Positions 45,668 through 54,671 of a stretch of DNA of 64,000 bases are shown here, one piece after another; position 1 is the first letter of the stretch; each line of letters opens with the position of its first letter. Origin of the DNA: Erwinia sp. SLM-02 (lineage in GTDB: Bacteria; Pseudomonadota; Gammaproteobacteria; Enterobacterales; Enterobacteriaceae); assembly GCF_037450285.1 (NCBI RefSeq), contig NZ_JAQISN010000001.1:1426001-1490000 (forward strand), in the 5' to 3' direction. The notes under the pieces are model-generated. The model worked only from the letters and a program-made list of their open reading frames with translations, was not told where the DNA came from and searched no databases. The position numbers and the translations under genes were made by a program.

Positions 45668-46855
45668 TTACGACTGTATCAGCCTGGCTGCAATAACCCG
45701 CCGCTGCAGCCAGGCGTAAAGCGCCACCGCCAGCGTACAGCCTGCCAGCGTCGTTAGCATCACCCCGCCGCCAAAGCGGTCCAGCAGCAGCCCGCTGAAC
45801 AGCGGTACGCTGAGGCGTGACAGGGTAAACAGGCTGGCCTGAATGCCGTAATCCACCGCCCGGTTTTCCTCACGGCTGAACGCCATCATCAGCATAAACA
45901 TCAGCGCCGACAGCCCGCCGATGGCACAGGCCATCAGCGTGGAGATCGCCAGCAGCAGGCCGGCGGAGAGCCTGAGCGACACGCCCGCCGCCAGCAGCAG
46001 CAGCGACACGCCGGCAAAGAGCAGCCAGCCCGGCAGCGCGGCGCTGGCGTTGCGCCGGTTCAGCCAGCGGGCACCGATCAGGCTGACCACGGCGCCGGTG
46101 ACGCTGCCGCCCACGCCCACCCACATAATCACCTGATGCATTGGCAGACCGGCATCCAGCAGCAGCGGCTTCAGCCACAGCCAGCCGCTGCCGAGGAACG
46201 GAAAAGCCAGCACGCAGAGTGGATACCAGCCTTTGCCTCCCGGCTGGCGGAAGAAACCGCGCATATCAACACGGCGGGACTCTCCCGCGGGCGGCTCCGG
46301 CAGCAGCCTGAGCAGCAGGGCGCAGAGCAGGGCGGCGGCGCTCATCAGCAGGCAGGGCAAAGCCCAGCCGTGATGCTGCCACAGCAGCAGCATGATGCCG
46401 CTGCCGCCCACCGCACCGGTAAACAGCGCGGCGGCACGCACGCTCCCCGCCCTGGCCTGCTCGCTGTCGTGAAACAGCGCAATCGCCAGGGCGTTGACCG
46501 GCACGTCGCACCAGGCCAGCAGCAGGCTACAGCACAGCAGCAGGGCAAACAGCAGGCTTTTATTCTGCTGCAGATCGAACTGGCTGAGCAGGGCGAACAG
46601 CAGCGCCAGCCCCAGCCAGAGCAGGCTTCCCCAGCTTTTATAGCGCTGACGAAACCGCCGTCCCCGTTCCACCGGCAGCGCCAGCCAGAGTTTGATCACC
46701 GCAGGCAGCGCCGCCAGCTGGAACAGGCCAAGCTGCTGGCCGCTCCAGCCCTGCTGGTGCAGGATCAGCGGCAGGCCCAGCATCAGCCAGGTCACCGGCA
46801 GCGTCAGGCTGACGTTAAACCAGAAGAACATCAGCTGCAGCAGCGCGCGGTTCAC
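45668..46855 (-). CDS. MFS permease of the siderophore locus
   Basis: 395 residues, about twelve membrane segments. The N-terminus (LPVTWLMLGLPLILHQQGW, then LFQLAALPAVIKLWLALPVE) resembles the RhtX/FptX single-component siderophore permeases more than exporters. Start overlaps the methyltransferase stop by ATGA. Likely moves the ligand taken up by the TonB receptor across the inner membrane; export cannot be excluded. Confidence 0.75.
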   Translation of the reverse strand: MNRALLQLMFFWFNVSLTLPVTWLMLGLPLILHQQGWSGQQLGLFQLAALPAVIKLWLALPVERGRRFRQRYKSWGSLLWLGLALLFALLSQFDLQQNKSLLFALLLCCSLLLAWCDVPVNALAIALFHDSEQARAGSVRAAALFTGAVGGSGIMLLLWQHHGWALPCLLMSAAALLCALLLRLLPEPPAGESRRVDMRGFFRQPGGKGWYPLCVLAFPFLGSGWLWLKPLLLDAGLPMHQVIMWVGVGGSVTGAVVSLIGARWLNRRNASAALPGWLLFAGVSLLLLAAGVSLRLSAGLLLAISTLMACAIGGLSALMFMLMMAFSREENRAVDYGIQASLFTLSRLSVPLFSGLLLDRFGGGVMLTTLAGCTLAVALYAWLQRRVIAARLIQS

Positions 46856-47856
46856 GGCTTCTCCTCACGAAAGGCACAGTGCACGTGCAGCGGCGCCATC
46901 GGAAACGGCTGCTCACCGCGATCCTCCACGCGGAAGCCCGCGTCGGTCAGCATTTGCGACAGGCTGTCGTGGTGGAAGACGTGCTTACCGCGCATCAGCA
47001 GCGGCAGAAAGAACGGCAGCACGCGGCTCACCTGCTGCGGATCGTCACCCAGCCGGGCGTGGGCGCTGATCAATACGCCGCCCGGATTCAGCCGCTGATA
47101 CAGTTCGGCCAGCGTCCGCGCCGGATCGGCAACGAAATGCAGGAAAGAGGAGCACCAGATGATATCGAAGCGATCGCGCTCCGCCAGTTCGCTCACCGCG
47201 CTGAAGCGATCGCTGACCCCGGCAGCCACGAGATGGCCCTGCGCCACCTCGGCGGTCAGCGGCAGATCCTGCACCACGCCGGTCAGCTGCGGATAGCGCT
47301 GCGCCAGCGCCGCGCTCACCAGGCCCGGCCCGCCGCCCATATCCAGCAGCCTGGCCGGGCGGTTGAACTGGGCGACGGTGGCGGCAATCGCGCAGGCGGT
47401 ATCGGCGGTCAGCGCCCGCTGCTCCTGGGCAATTTGCCCCCCGGCGGCGGCGGCCCAGGCGGCATCGTGCGGCAGCTGATCGCCATAACCCGGCAGCGGC
47501 TGGCTGAGCATGTCAGTCAGCTGCTGGCCAAAGCCACGCAGCGCCTGCAGGCGATAGCGCCACGCATCGCCCATGTACCGTTCGCCCTGCTGGCAAAGGT
47601 AGGGGCGGACGGCGGGCGCGGTACGGTAATACAGCGATCCGTCCAGCGGCTGGCGCTCAAGCAGCTGAAAGCTCCACAGCAGCTCCAGCAGATGGGCGGT
47701 CGGGTCGGCATGCCACCGCAGCTGTGTCGCCAGCTGTCGCGCGTTGAGCGGAGCCTGCAAATGGTCAAAAAGATGATTTTCAAGCGCCAGCTGTACGCTG
47801 TCAGCCAGCACGCTGTCTGCGGCCAGGCGGTCGATCAGGCTGATGGGAAAGGTCAT
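46852..47856 (-). CDS. SAM-dependent O-methyltransferase in the siderophore operon
   Basis: 334 residues. N-terminal winged-helix dimerisation domain (about 1-85), then a Rossmann methyltransferase domain with SAM motif LLDMGGGPGLV at 170-180 and CSSFLHFVADP near 225-235, as in the plant-type O-methyltransferase family. Coupled at both ends by 4-base overlaps to the TonB receptor and the permease. Methylates a small molecule; with these neighbours this is probably a siderophore or its ligand (inference). No siderophore synthesis gene is present. Confidence 0.82.
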   Translation of the reverse strand: MTFPISLIDRLAADSVLADSVQLALENHLFDHLQAPLNARQLATQLRWHADPTAHLLELLWSFQLLERQPLDGSLYYRTAPAVRPYLCQQGERYMGDAWRYRLQALRGFGQQLTDMLSQPLPGYGDQLPHDAAWAAAAGGQIAQEQRALTADTACAIAATVAQFNRPARLLDMGGGPGLVSAALAQRYPQLTGVVQDLPLTAEVAQGHLVAAGVSDRFSAVSELAERDRFDIIWCSSFLHFVADPARTLAELYQRLNPGGVLISAHARLGDDPQQVSRVLPFFLPLLMRGKHVFHHDSLSQMLTDAGFRVEDRGEQPFPMAPLHVHCAFREEKP

Positions 47857-49823
47857 AGTGTGTAGCTCACTTTCAGGCCGACTTCACGCGGCGGGCTGTA
47901 GATGCGTACGCTGCCGTTCAGATAGCCTACGGCGTCATACTCTTTATCGGTCAGGTTATCGATGAACAGCGAAACGTCGAGATCGCGCCAGCCGTAGCCC
48001 ACGGTGACATCTACCACGCCATAACCGGCCTGGCGATACTGATTGCCCGCGTCGAGGAAGCTGTGGCTGGCACCGTGCCACTGCATCAGGCCGTATGCGC
48101 CGCTGGCATGCTCGTAGCGCAGGCCGAGGCTGGCGGTGGCGTCCGGGGCGAAGGTGTTGTGATTACCGGCATAGTCGTTGCTGCCGTCGCGGTAGCTATC
48201 GAAGCGGGTATGGTTCAGGCCGAGTGAACCCTGCAGGCGCAGTTCGGGCAGCAGGCTGTAGTCGGCCTCCAGCTCCCAGCCGGTGGAGCGGGCTTTGGCC
48301 GCGTTGTTGATGTACACCACGCCGGCCTGTACCACCTGCTGCACCTGCATATCGTCGATATCCATCAGGTAGACGGCGCTGCTGTAGCGCAGGCGGCGGT
48401 CGTCGGAAAGGCCTTTTACCCCCAGCTCCCACGAATGCACTTTTTCCGGGTTATAGCGGAAATAGTCGGTCGCCGGTGAGAAGAGGTTATAGCCGCCGGC
48501 ACGATAGCCCTGGCTGTAGCTGGCATAGCTTTGCAAATCGGGCTGCCACTGATACTGCACGGTGACTTTCGGCGAGACGTTGTGCCAGCTGGCGCTGCGT
48601 TTATCCATGCCGGTCGGTGACATGTCAATTTCGCTGCGCTCGATGCGTCCACCCAGCGTTACGCTCCACGGCCCGCCCAGCATTTGCGTCCATTCGCCAA
48701 ACAGCGCCTGCGTATGGCCGCGCTGGGCGTTGCGCATTTCGGTGGACATCATCGGCAGCTTCTGCACAAAGCGGTAATCATTGTCGTCGCGATCGACGTA
48801 CAGCCCGGTCAGCCAGCGGTGGCTGCTGCCTTCGCCCTGCAGGCGAAACTCCTGCGAGAGGGTGGTGAATCGATTATCGCGCTGCATGCGCAGCGAGTCC
48901 GCCGCCGTGAAATCGGTATCCTGCTGAATGCGGTCGAGGATCTCGGTGCGGGCGGTAATCGAACGGAACTGCCAGCCGTTTGACAGCAGGTGGCGGTAGT
49001 CCAGGGAAACCACGCTGGCCTGCGAGTGGTTCCAGGAATCGCTGCCGCTGGCGACTTTTCTGTCGCGGCTGGCCGCCGGCCCCCACTGCGAACCGCCGTC
49101 GTGATAGCGCTGCTGGCTGTAGCGCAGGCGCAGATCGTCAGCGTCGTTCGGCGTCCAGCGCAGCAAGATGCGCGCGTTGTTGCGCTCGCGATCGTCTGCT
49201 TTGCCGCCGGTGGTGGTGTTATCGACGTAGCCGTTCTGCGACTTCCACTCACCCACTACTGCGGCATACAGCCGATCTTCAACCAGCGGGGTACTGAAGC
49301 TGCCGCGCAGCTGCTGCCGCTGACGGCTGCCGGCAATCGCCGTAATTTCACCGCGCTGAAGGTTATCCGGCGTGCGGGTCACCACGTTGATCACCCCGAC
49401 TTCGGCATTGCGTCCGTAAAGCGACGACTGCGGCCCGCGCAGGATCTCCACGCGATCCACGTCGAGGAAGTTATTATCAAAGCCCTGGCCGGCCAGCAGC
49501 GGCACGCCGTCTTCGCTCAGCAGCATCGCCGAGTTAAACCCGCTGCCGCTGCCGGTCACGCCGCGCACCACCGCGAGGTTGGTGCCGGCCTGGCCCCAGG
49601 GTTGAAACGCCATACCCGGCGTCATCGCCGCCAGCTGGCTGACGCTGTCCACGCGGCGTTCTTCAAGATCTTCACCGTATAAAACCGAGAGCGAAGCCGG
49701 AACCTGCACGGCAGGCAGCTCGGTTTTGGTGGCGGTGACAACCATCTCATTATTCTGCACGTCGGCGGTGGCTGCCATCATGCCGGGGGCGGCCAGCAGC
49801 AGGCCCCAGTAAGGTCTTACCAT
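47853..49823 (-). CDS. TonB-dependent outer-membrane receptor, FyuA-like
   Basis: 656 residues from ATG 49823, which has GAGG six bases upstream; ATGs at 49829 and 49835 are also in frame. Short signal peptide (MVRPYWGLLLAAPGMMA). TonB box region EMVVTATK, then a plug domain (VSQLAAMTPGMAF; VDRVEILRGPQSSLYGRN; GVINVVTRTP) and a 22-strand barrel ending in aromatic-rich residues. The middle and end (SYASYSQGYRAGGYN; SLFIDNLTDKEYDAVGYLNGS) resemble the yersiniabactin receptor FyuA. Brings a ferric siderophore into the periplasm. First gene of the receptor-methyltransferase-permease operon, behind a Fur-box-like site. Confidence 0.9.
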   Translation of the reverse strand: MVRPYWGLLLAAPGMMAATADVQNNEMVVTATKTELPAVQVPASLSVLYGEDLEERRVDSVSQLAAMTPGMAFQPWGQAGTNLAVVRGVTGSGSGFNSAMLLSEDGVPLLAGQGFDNNFLDVDRVEILRGPQSSLYGRNAEVGVINVVTRTPDNLQRGEITAIAGSRQRQQLRGSFSTPLVEDRLYAAVVGEWKSQNGYVDNTTTGGKADDRERNNARILLRWTPNDADDLRLRYSQQRYHDGGSQWGPAASRDRKVASGSDSWNHSQASVVSLDYRHLLSNGWQFRSITARTEILDRIQQDTDFTAADSLRMQRDNRFTTLSQEFRLQGEGSSHRWLTGLYVDRDDNDYRFVQKLPMMSTEMRNAQRGHTQALFGEWTQMLGGPWSVTLGGRIERSEIDMSPTGMDKRSASWHNVSPKVTVQYQWQPDLQSYASYSQGYRAGGYNLFSPATDYFRYNPEKVHSWELGVKGLSDDRRLRYSSAVYLMDIDDMQVQQVVQAGVVYINNAAKARSTGWELEADYSLLPELRLQGSLGLNHTRFDSYRDGSNDYAGNHNTFAPDATASLGLRYEHASGAYGLMQWHGASHSFLDAGNQYRQAGYGVVDVTVGYGWRDLDVSLFIDNLTDKEYDAVGYLNGSVRIYSPPREVGLKVSYTL

Positions 49824-49876
49824 TCTCATCCTCATCGTTTGTCGATAGCGCGGGGTCAGCAACTATGATATCTATA

Positions 49877-49895
49877 GATGAGAATGCTTATTATC
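49877..49895. promoter_or_regulatory. Fur-box-like site in the receptor/regulator divergent region
   Basis: GATGAGAATGCTTATTATC matches 13 of 19 positions of the Fur consensus, in the gap between the receptor and the AraC-type gene. Iron repression of both directions is likely. Confidence 0.65.
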
Positions 49896-49944
49896 CTCGT
49901 TTATATGCGAGGCGGTGATTTTACTCTGCGATACGGTGACGGTG

Positions 49945-50871
49945 ATGATTCAGGCCTTTCAGGGAACACAAAGCTACCGGCTGACGTCGGCGGACGCCGA
50001 ACAGCGGGGCAATATCCGCTCCCTTCCGGCCACGGTGGGCTCGTGTCATTCCCGTTTCAGTCCGGTTGCCGAAGGCTTTACCGTGGTCTGTTCCGACTAC
50101 CAGCCGGTGCGGCCGCTGATTGAAGAAACCTGCAATCCGCACGATCGTCCGATGCTGGTGCTGACCTTTGGCCTGGGCGGGCACTCGCAGTTCCGCGGAC
50201 GCGACGGCAGCGAAACCGACTTCAACGCGGGCCAGCTGACCGTCACCAGCTTTCACGGCAGCCGGGGAGAGCGCCGCTACCGCGCCGGTGAACCGGTCAG
50301 GCAGCTGCGCCTGCTGCTGAGCGCTGACAGCGTGACTCACTATCTTGGCCAGGCGGTCAGCGACAGGCTGTTTGCCACCGGGCGCGTGGTCAATCACGCG
50401 TTCACCCCCTACAGCCGGGCCACGGGAGCGCTGCTGGAACAGCTCGCGCAGGGCGGTGATGATACGCTGATGCTGCACATTCACGCGCTGAACCTGCTGG
50501 CCCAGCAGCGGCATATCGTGGAAGAGGCCAGGCACAGGCCGCTGCATCCCGGCGACGATCGTCGGCTGGAGCAGGCACGCGACTGGATGCTGGCGCACCT
50601 TGATGAACCCTTTTCATTAAGCACGCTGGCGATGGCGGTGGGGCTGAGTGACTACAAGCTCAAGCAGGGGTTCCATCAACGCTTTAAGACCACTCCCGGC
50701 CAGATGCTGCTGCAGCTGCGCATGGAAAAGGCGCACCGCCTGCTGGAGCAGGGCTATCAGGTGGCGCAGGCGGGCTGGCAGGTGGGATACCGCCACGCCA
50801 ACAACTTCAGCGTGGCGTTCTATCGCTATTTTGGGCGGCAGGCCAGTGCGGTGGTCGGGAAAAAAAAGTAG
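49945..50871 (+). CDS. AraC/YbtA-type siderophore-uptake regulator
   Basis: 308 residues from ATG 49945 (an upstream GTG at 49915 would give 318; neither has a strong ribosome site). N-terminal sensing domain, then a C-terminal AraC domain (about 210-300): LAMAVGLSDYKLKQGFHQRF and VAQAGWQVGYRHANNFSVAF. This C-terminal layout is that of YbtA/PchR, which activate receptor genes when bound to the ferric siderophore. Divergent from the receptor operon. Confidence 0.85.
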   Translation: MIQAFQGTQSYRLTSADAEQRGNIRSLPATVGSCHSRFSPVAEGFTVVCSDYQPVRPLIEETCNPHDRPMLVLTFGLGGHSQFRGRDGSETDFNAGQLTVTSFHGSRGERRYRAGEPVRQLRLLLSADSVTHYLGQAVSDRLFATGRVVNHAFTPYSRATGALLEQLAQGGDDTLMLHIHALNLLAQQRHIVEEARHRPLHPGDDRRLEQARDWMLAHLDEPFSLSTLAMAVGLSDYKLKQGFHQRFKTTPGQMLLQLRMEKAHRLLEQGYQVAQAGWQVGYRHANNFSVAFYRYFGRQASAVVGKKK

Positions 50872-50942
50872 AGGATGTGAAAAAAATGTTTATGCTGTGA
50901 TAACAATATGCTGCAACCGATTTTGTCGTCCGGGAAATAAAT

Positions 50943-51389
50943 ATGTTCGATTTGTCATTAGTGATCCTGCTGTTCCTCGCTGCCCTGAGTTATTTCAGCC
51001 ATAACCTTACCGTGACCATTGCCCTGCTGGTGCTGGTAGCCATTCGTCTGACGCCGCTGCAGCAGACCTTTCCCTGGATAGAGAAGCAGGGCGTTACCGT
51101 CGGGATTATCATTCTGACCATCGGCGTGATGGCGCCGATAGCCAGCGGTTCACTGCCTTCCAGTACGCTGCTGCACTCGTTCCTGCACTGGAAGTCCCTG
51201 CTGGCGATTGCCATCGGTATTTTTGTTTCCTGGGTTGGCGGGCGCGGCGTTGCGCTGATGAGCAGCCAGCCGACCATCGTTGGGGGCCTGCTGATTGGCA
51301 CCATTATCGGGGTTTCGCTGTTCCGCGGCGTGCCGGTCGGTCCGCTGATTGCGGCCGGGCTGGTGTCGCTGCTGATCGGCAAGTCATAA
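50943..51389 (+). CDS. yeaL: UPF0756 membrane protein YeaL
   Basis: 148 residues, four or five membrane segments, nearly colinear with E. coli YeaL (FPWIEKQGVTVGIIILTIGV; GVPVGPLIAAGLVSLLIGK). Inner-membrane protein of unknown function. Upstream stretch 50872-50942 is AT-rich and probably its promoter. Confidence 0.92.
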   Translation: MFDLSLVILLFLAALSYFSHNLTVTIALLVLVAIRLTPLQQTFPWIEKQGVTVGIIILTIGVMAPIASGSLPSSTLLHSFLHWKSLLAIAIGIFVSWVGGRGVALMSSQPTIVGGLLIGTIIGVSLFRGVPVGPLIAAGLVSLLIGKS

Positions 51390-51578
51390 ACCGCCTGCCA
51401 GAGTGGATTAACCCGGCCAGCGTTAACCGCGCGTCCTGGCGCAGGCTGGAACCTTAGCGTTCATCCGGTGGCGCGGACGCGACACCACCGCCGGCGGGCA
51501 TTTCCCGCCGCCGCAGTTCGGCCCGGTGCCGCACTGTGCTATGCTGCGCCCCATTCAATTTTGCATGCAGAGAAAACC

Positions 51579-51998
51579 GTGAGTACAAAACAGGATAAGC
51601 GCAATAAACGCGCAAAAGAAAAAGCGAAGCAGGCCAACAAATCCCGCGCCCATGGCCGCAAGCTGGACGCGATTGGCCGCCAGAATTATGAAGCCACGCC
51701 GGAAATGGTCGAACTGTTTAACACCCTGCCGGCGCTGGATGAAAGCGGTGACATGCCGTTTGTGAACGCCATCTATGACTGGTCGCTGGCCGAGTACCAG
51801 TTTGATGGCACAAATGAAGAGGGTGAGGCGCTGCAGGTTGCGGCGCTGTGCGTGATGTATATTCACTGGGCCACCAGCGGTGGGGCGACCACGCTGGTGC
51901 AGAACGAGCTGATTGAAGCGGCGTTGCGTCTGGTGGAAGAGAACGACGCCTTTAAGCAGCGCTATCAGGCAGCGGAAGCGGCGGCCAAAAACGCCTAA
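51579..51998 (+). CDS. Small conserved soluble protein with a basic N-terminus
   Basis: 139 residues from GTG 51579 (AGAGA, seven bases upstream); the frame is open another 37 codons, but that part looks non-coding. First 30 residues are very basic (KQDKRNKRAKEKAKQANKSR), then an acidic helical body (ATPEMVELFNTLPALDESGD; VQNELIEAALRLVEEND). No signal peptide or membrane segment. I do not recognise the family; the basic tail suggests nucleic-acid or ribosome contact (inference). Confidence 0.7.
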   Translation: MSTKQDKRNKRAKEKAKQANKSRAHGRKLDAIGRQNYEATPEMVELFNTLPALDESGDMPFVNAIYDWSLAEYQFDGTNEEGEALQVAALCVMYIHWATSGGATTLVQNELIEAALRLVEENDAFKQRYQAAEAAAKNA

Positions 51999-52028
51999 AA
52001 AAAGGGCAGGTTCCGTAGGGAACCTGCC
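51996..52028 (-). terminator. Rho-independent terminator of the TIM-barrel gene
   Basis: On the minus strand GGCAGGTTCC-CTAC-GGAACCTGCC is followed by CTTTTTTT, about 110 bp after the stop of the 52136 gene and directly after the 51579 gene's stop on the other strand. Confidence 0.75.
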
Positions 52029-52135
52029 AGTCATCTTGCCAACCCTACTTCATTTACCGCCTCCCTTCTTACCCCGCATGGCCGTGCTGAAAAGCACCAC
52101 GCGGAGTAAGAGGGCGGTTTTGTTTATCTCTTACC

Positions 52136-52963
52136 TTACTTGCTGGTGTACGCCGTCAGGCTGTCCATTGAATCCTTTGCGATCTGCCACAGATCGTCTT
52201 CCCAGTGCGTCGGGCTGAGCAGCTCCGGGCACCAGACGCCGCCGTAGCCGGTTTTGTTCACCGCAGCCACCCAGCGGTCGATATCCACTTCGCCTTCACC
52301 GGGCTGATAGTTACGCTGTACGCGCTCGTCCCACGCCTCTCCCGGGTGCAAACGGCGGCCATCGCAAAAATGCACGCCGTAAATCAGATTCACATCAAGG
52401 GCTTCGACCTCTTCCGGCGTGGTATCGCCACCGGCATACAGGTGCCAGAAATCAATCACCACGCCAACGTTATCGGCACCCACGGCATCAATAATCGCCT
52501 TGCCCTGTTTGAGGCTGTTAAATGGCGTGAAGGCCACCACCTCAATCTGGAACTTAATGCCGTACTGCGCACCGATGGCGGCAATATCCCGGACGTTCTG
52601 CGTCAGGATCGCGGTGCGTTCCGCTTCGGAGAGCGCGTCAATTTCATTCAGCGCCATAATCTGCACCACCGGGCAGCCCAGCGCCTGGGCCGCGCGACAG
52701 ATCCGGTCTGCTTCATCCAGCATTTCCCGGCGTTCCTGCGGCTGATGGCGGCCAATACGTTTCAGCGCGTTCATACAGCTGATTTCGATATTGTAGTGCT
52801 GCATCAGCTGCCTGTATTTCTCCAGCGTGCCGCCGTGCTCCAGATAGCGAAACAGATGTTCTGGCAGCAGTTCCAGGGCATCAAAGCCGGTTTCATGCGC
52901 GATACGCAGCTGGGTGACCGCGTTAGAATGTAAAACGGACACGCCATGCAAAGCTTTTTTCAT
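52136..52963 (-). CDS. Sugar-phosphate isomerase/epimerase-like TIM-barrel protein
   Basis: 275 residues of the xylose-isomerase-like (AP2Ec) barrel. Metal ligands recognisable in FQIEVVAF (E), VVIDFWHLY (D and H), VYGVHFCDG-like block (H) and CPELLSP (E near 252). Inosose dehydratases, hydroxypyruvate isomerases and tagatose epimerases share this layout. The gene stands alone; iolG-like genes are 6.6 kb away, so an inositol role is possible but unproven. A 16-bp palindrome lies 44 bp upstream. Confidence 0.8.
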   Translation of the reverse strand: MKKALHGVSVLHSNAVTQLRIAHETGFDALELLPEHLFRYLEHGGTLEKYRQLMQHYNIEISCMNALKRIGRHQPQERREMLDEADRICRAAQALGCPVVQIMALNEIDALSEAERTAILTQNVRDIAAIGAQYGIKFQIEVVAFTPFNSLKQGKAIIDAVGADNVGVVIDFWHLYAGGDTTPEEVEALDVNLIYGVHFCDGRRLHPGEAWDERVQRNYQPGEGEVDIDRWVAAVNKTGYGGVWCPELLSPTHWEDDLWQIAKDSMDSLTAYTSK

Positions 52964-53396
52964 CGGTTTTCTCTCATTCTGATGACTTCAATGCGCTGTG
53001 AGGGTGAATGATAGCTATCATTTTCATTTGATGTCTTTGATAGTTTTATATCATTTTCCGTCTGCGTTGATCTTCTGACGCGCAGCGGCCTGCGAATGGG
53101 AACAGCCTAAAGTTAAAGAAATTAAAATTCCATTTATTATGCAAATGAAATATTAATTCTTTGAAGTCGATCATGTTTTATCGCTGACTTATCGCGCAAA
53201 TGATAGGTTTTGATAGAAAAATATCACGTCGGGCGAAGCAGGCGTGTAGCGTCGTTGTTCAGAGGAAAGTACCGGGGGGTAATCGGTAGCCGCTGAAGGC
53301 AGCCAGGCGATGCCGTCATCGTGGCCGGGTGGGAAGTGAATCAGGGGAAAGCGAAGTCAGACATCGGGGCGGTGGCCCGCCCCGAAAGCAGAGAAA
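52964..53396. other. AT-rich intergenic stretch
   Basis: 433 bp without a gene. It contains the palindrome AATGATAGCTATCATT at 53007-53022 near the TIM-barrel start and an AT-rich tract to about 53230. A hairpin CGGGGCG...CGCCCCG at 53365-53384, just past the dehydrogenase stop, is a weak terminator candidate. Confidence 0.55.
53007..53022. promoter_or_regulatory. Perfect 16-bp palindrome upstream of the TIM-barrel gene
   Basis: AATGATAGCTATCATT, 44 bp before the start codon, in the position of an operator. The even centre does not fit a canonical Fur box. The cognate regulator is unknown. Confidence 0.45.
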
Positions 53397-54671
53397 TCAA
53401 CCCGGATAGATGCCGCGATCTTTACGCGCCATCAGGATGCGCTCACAGGCAACGATATACGCTGAGGTACGCAGGCTGCACTCTTTCTCGCGTGCTTTAT
53501 CCCAGACGTGGATCATCGCTTCCGTCATGATCTTATCCATGCGTTCGTTGATCTCGTCTTCACTCCAGAAGAAGCTGGCCATGTCCTGCACCCACTCGAA
53601 GTAGCTGACGGTCACGCCGCCGGCGTTGCAGATCACGTCCGGCACTACGGTCACGCCGCGCTCGGCCAGCACGTCATCCGCTTCCGGGAAGGTGGGGCCG
53701 TTCGCGCCTTCCAGCACCAGCCGGCAGTGCAGTTTTTCCGCGCGCTGGCGGGTAATCTGTCCTTCCAGTGCGGCCGGGATCAGAATATCCATCTCCACGT
53801 CCCAGAAAGCGTCATCGCTAATCACGTCAGCACCGGTAAATCCGGCGATTTTCTTATTGGCCGCCTGCCATTCGGTTAATGCGGCCAGGTCGATCCCCTG
53901 CGCATTAAACAGGGTGGCGGTGTGATCCTGAATCGCCACCACGCGGCCGCCGGCAGCGGCAAACAGGCGTGCGGCTTCACTGCCAACGTTACCGAAGCCC
54001 TGCACGGCAATTCTTGCGCCTTCCAGTTCGATGCCGCTGCGGCGGGCCACTTCGCGGCCGGTAATAAACACGCCGCGACCGGTGGCTTTTTCACGCCCTA
54101 ACGAGCCGCCAAGGTGGATGGGCTTACCGGTTACCACGCCGGTAATGGTGGTGCCGTGATTCATGGAGTAGGTATCCATCATCCAGGCCATTACCTTGCC
54201 GTTGGTGCCGACGTCGGGTGCCGGAATATCTTTCTGCGGCCCGATAATCAGGCCGATTTCGCTGGTGTAGCGACGGGTCAGGCGCTCCAGCTCGCCTTCG
54301 GACAGGGCGAAAGGATCGACGCGGATGCCGCCTTTCGCGCCGCCGTAAGGCAGGTTGACCGCGGCACATTTAATGGTCATCCAGGCGGACAGCGCCATCA
54401 CTTCATTCAGGTCAACGTTGGGATGGTAGCGCACGCCACCTTTTCCCGGGCCGCGTGAGAGGTTGTGCTGCACGCGGAAGCCTTCGAAGTGACGGATGGT
54501 GCCGTCATCCATCTGGAGGGGAATATCAACGATCAGCGCGCGCTTGGGATGGCGCAGGGTATCAATCCAGCGCGACAGTTCACCGAGGTAGGGGGCAACG
54601 CGATCGATCTGCTGCAGGTAGGTTGACCAGGCTGTCTTGCTGCCTTCAGATACGTAAGATAGCTTTTCCAT
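53397..54671 (-). CDS. Glu/Leu/Phe/Val dehydrogenase family, probable NAD(P)-glutamate dehydrogenase
   Basis: 424 residues. Substrate domain with K77 (GPGKGGVRY), K101 and catalytic K113 (PYGGAKGGI), and D153 region (PAPDVGTNG). Nucleotide domain starts VQGFGNVGSEAA near 221-232. The short form (no GdhA-type 450-residue length) and these motifs are those of GudB/RocG-like glutamate dehydrogenases, not of E. coli GdhA. Interconverts glutamate and 2-oxoglutarate. Divergent from dsdA over 402 bp. Confidence 0.9.
   Translation of the reverse strand: MEKLSYVSEGSKTAWSTYLQQIDRVAPYLGELSRWIDTLRHPKRALIVDIPLQMDDGTIRHFEGFRVQHNLSRGPGKGGVRYHPNVDLNEVMALSAWMTIKCAAVNLPYGGAKGGIRVDPFALSEGELERLTRRYTSEIGLIIGPQKDIPAPDVGTNGKVMAWMMDTYSMNHGTTITGVVTGKPIHLGGSLGREKATGRGVFITGREVARRSGIELEGARIAVQGFGNVGSEAARLFAAAGGRVVAIQDHTATLFNAQGIDLAALTEWQAANKKIAGFTGADVISDDAFWDVEMDILIPAALEGQITRQRAEKLHCRLVLEGANGPTFPEADDVLAERGVTVVPDVICNAGGVTVSYFEWVQDMASFFWSEDEINERMDKIMTEAMIHVWDKAREKECSLRTSAYIVACERILMARKDRGIYPG

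Noticed and set aside
46136..47865. Long open frames opposite the permease and methyltransferase (over 300 codons)
   Set aside because: GC-rich antisense shadows, with low-complexity Gln/Arg/His composition and no family features.
52037..52130. Small RNA gene from the imperfect inverted repeat between 51998 and 52136
   Set aside because: A partial stem (ACCGCC...GGCGGT) with a short T-rich tail is visible, but there is no clear promoter; too weak to call.
53001..53030. Fur box before the TIM-barrel gene
   Set aside because: The palindrome has an even centre and does not align with the 19-bp Fur pattern; left as an unassigned operator.
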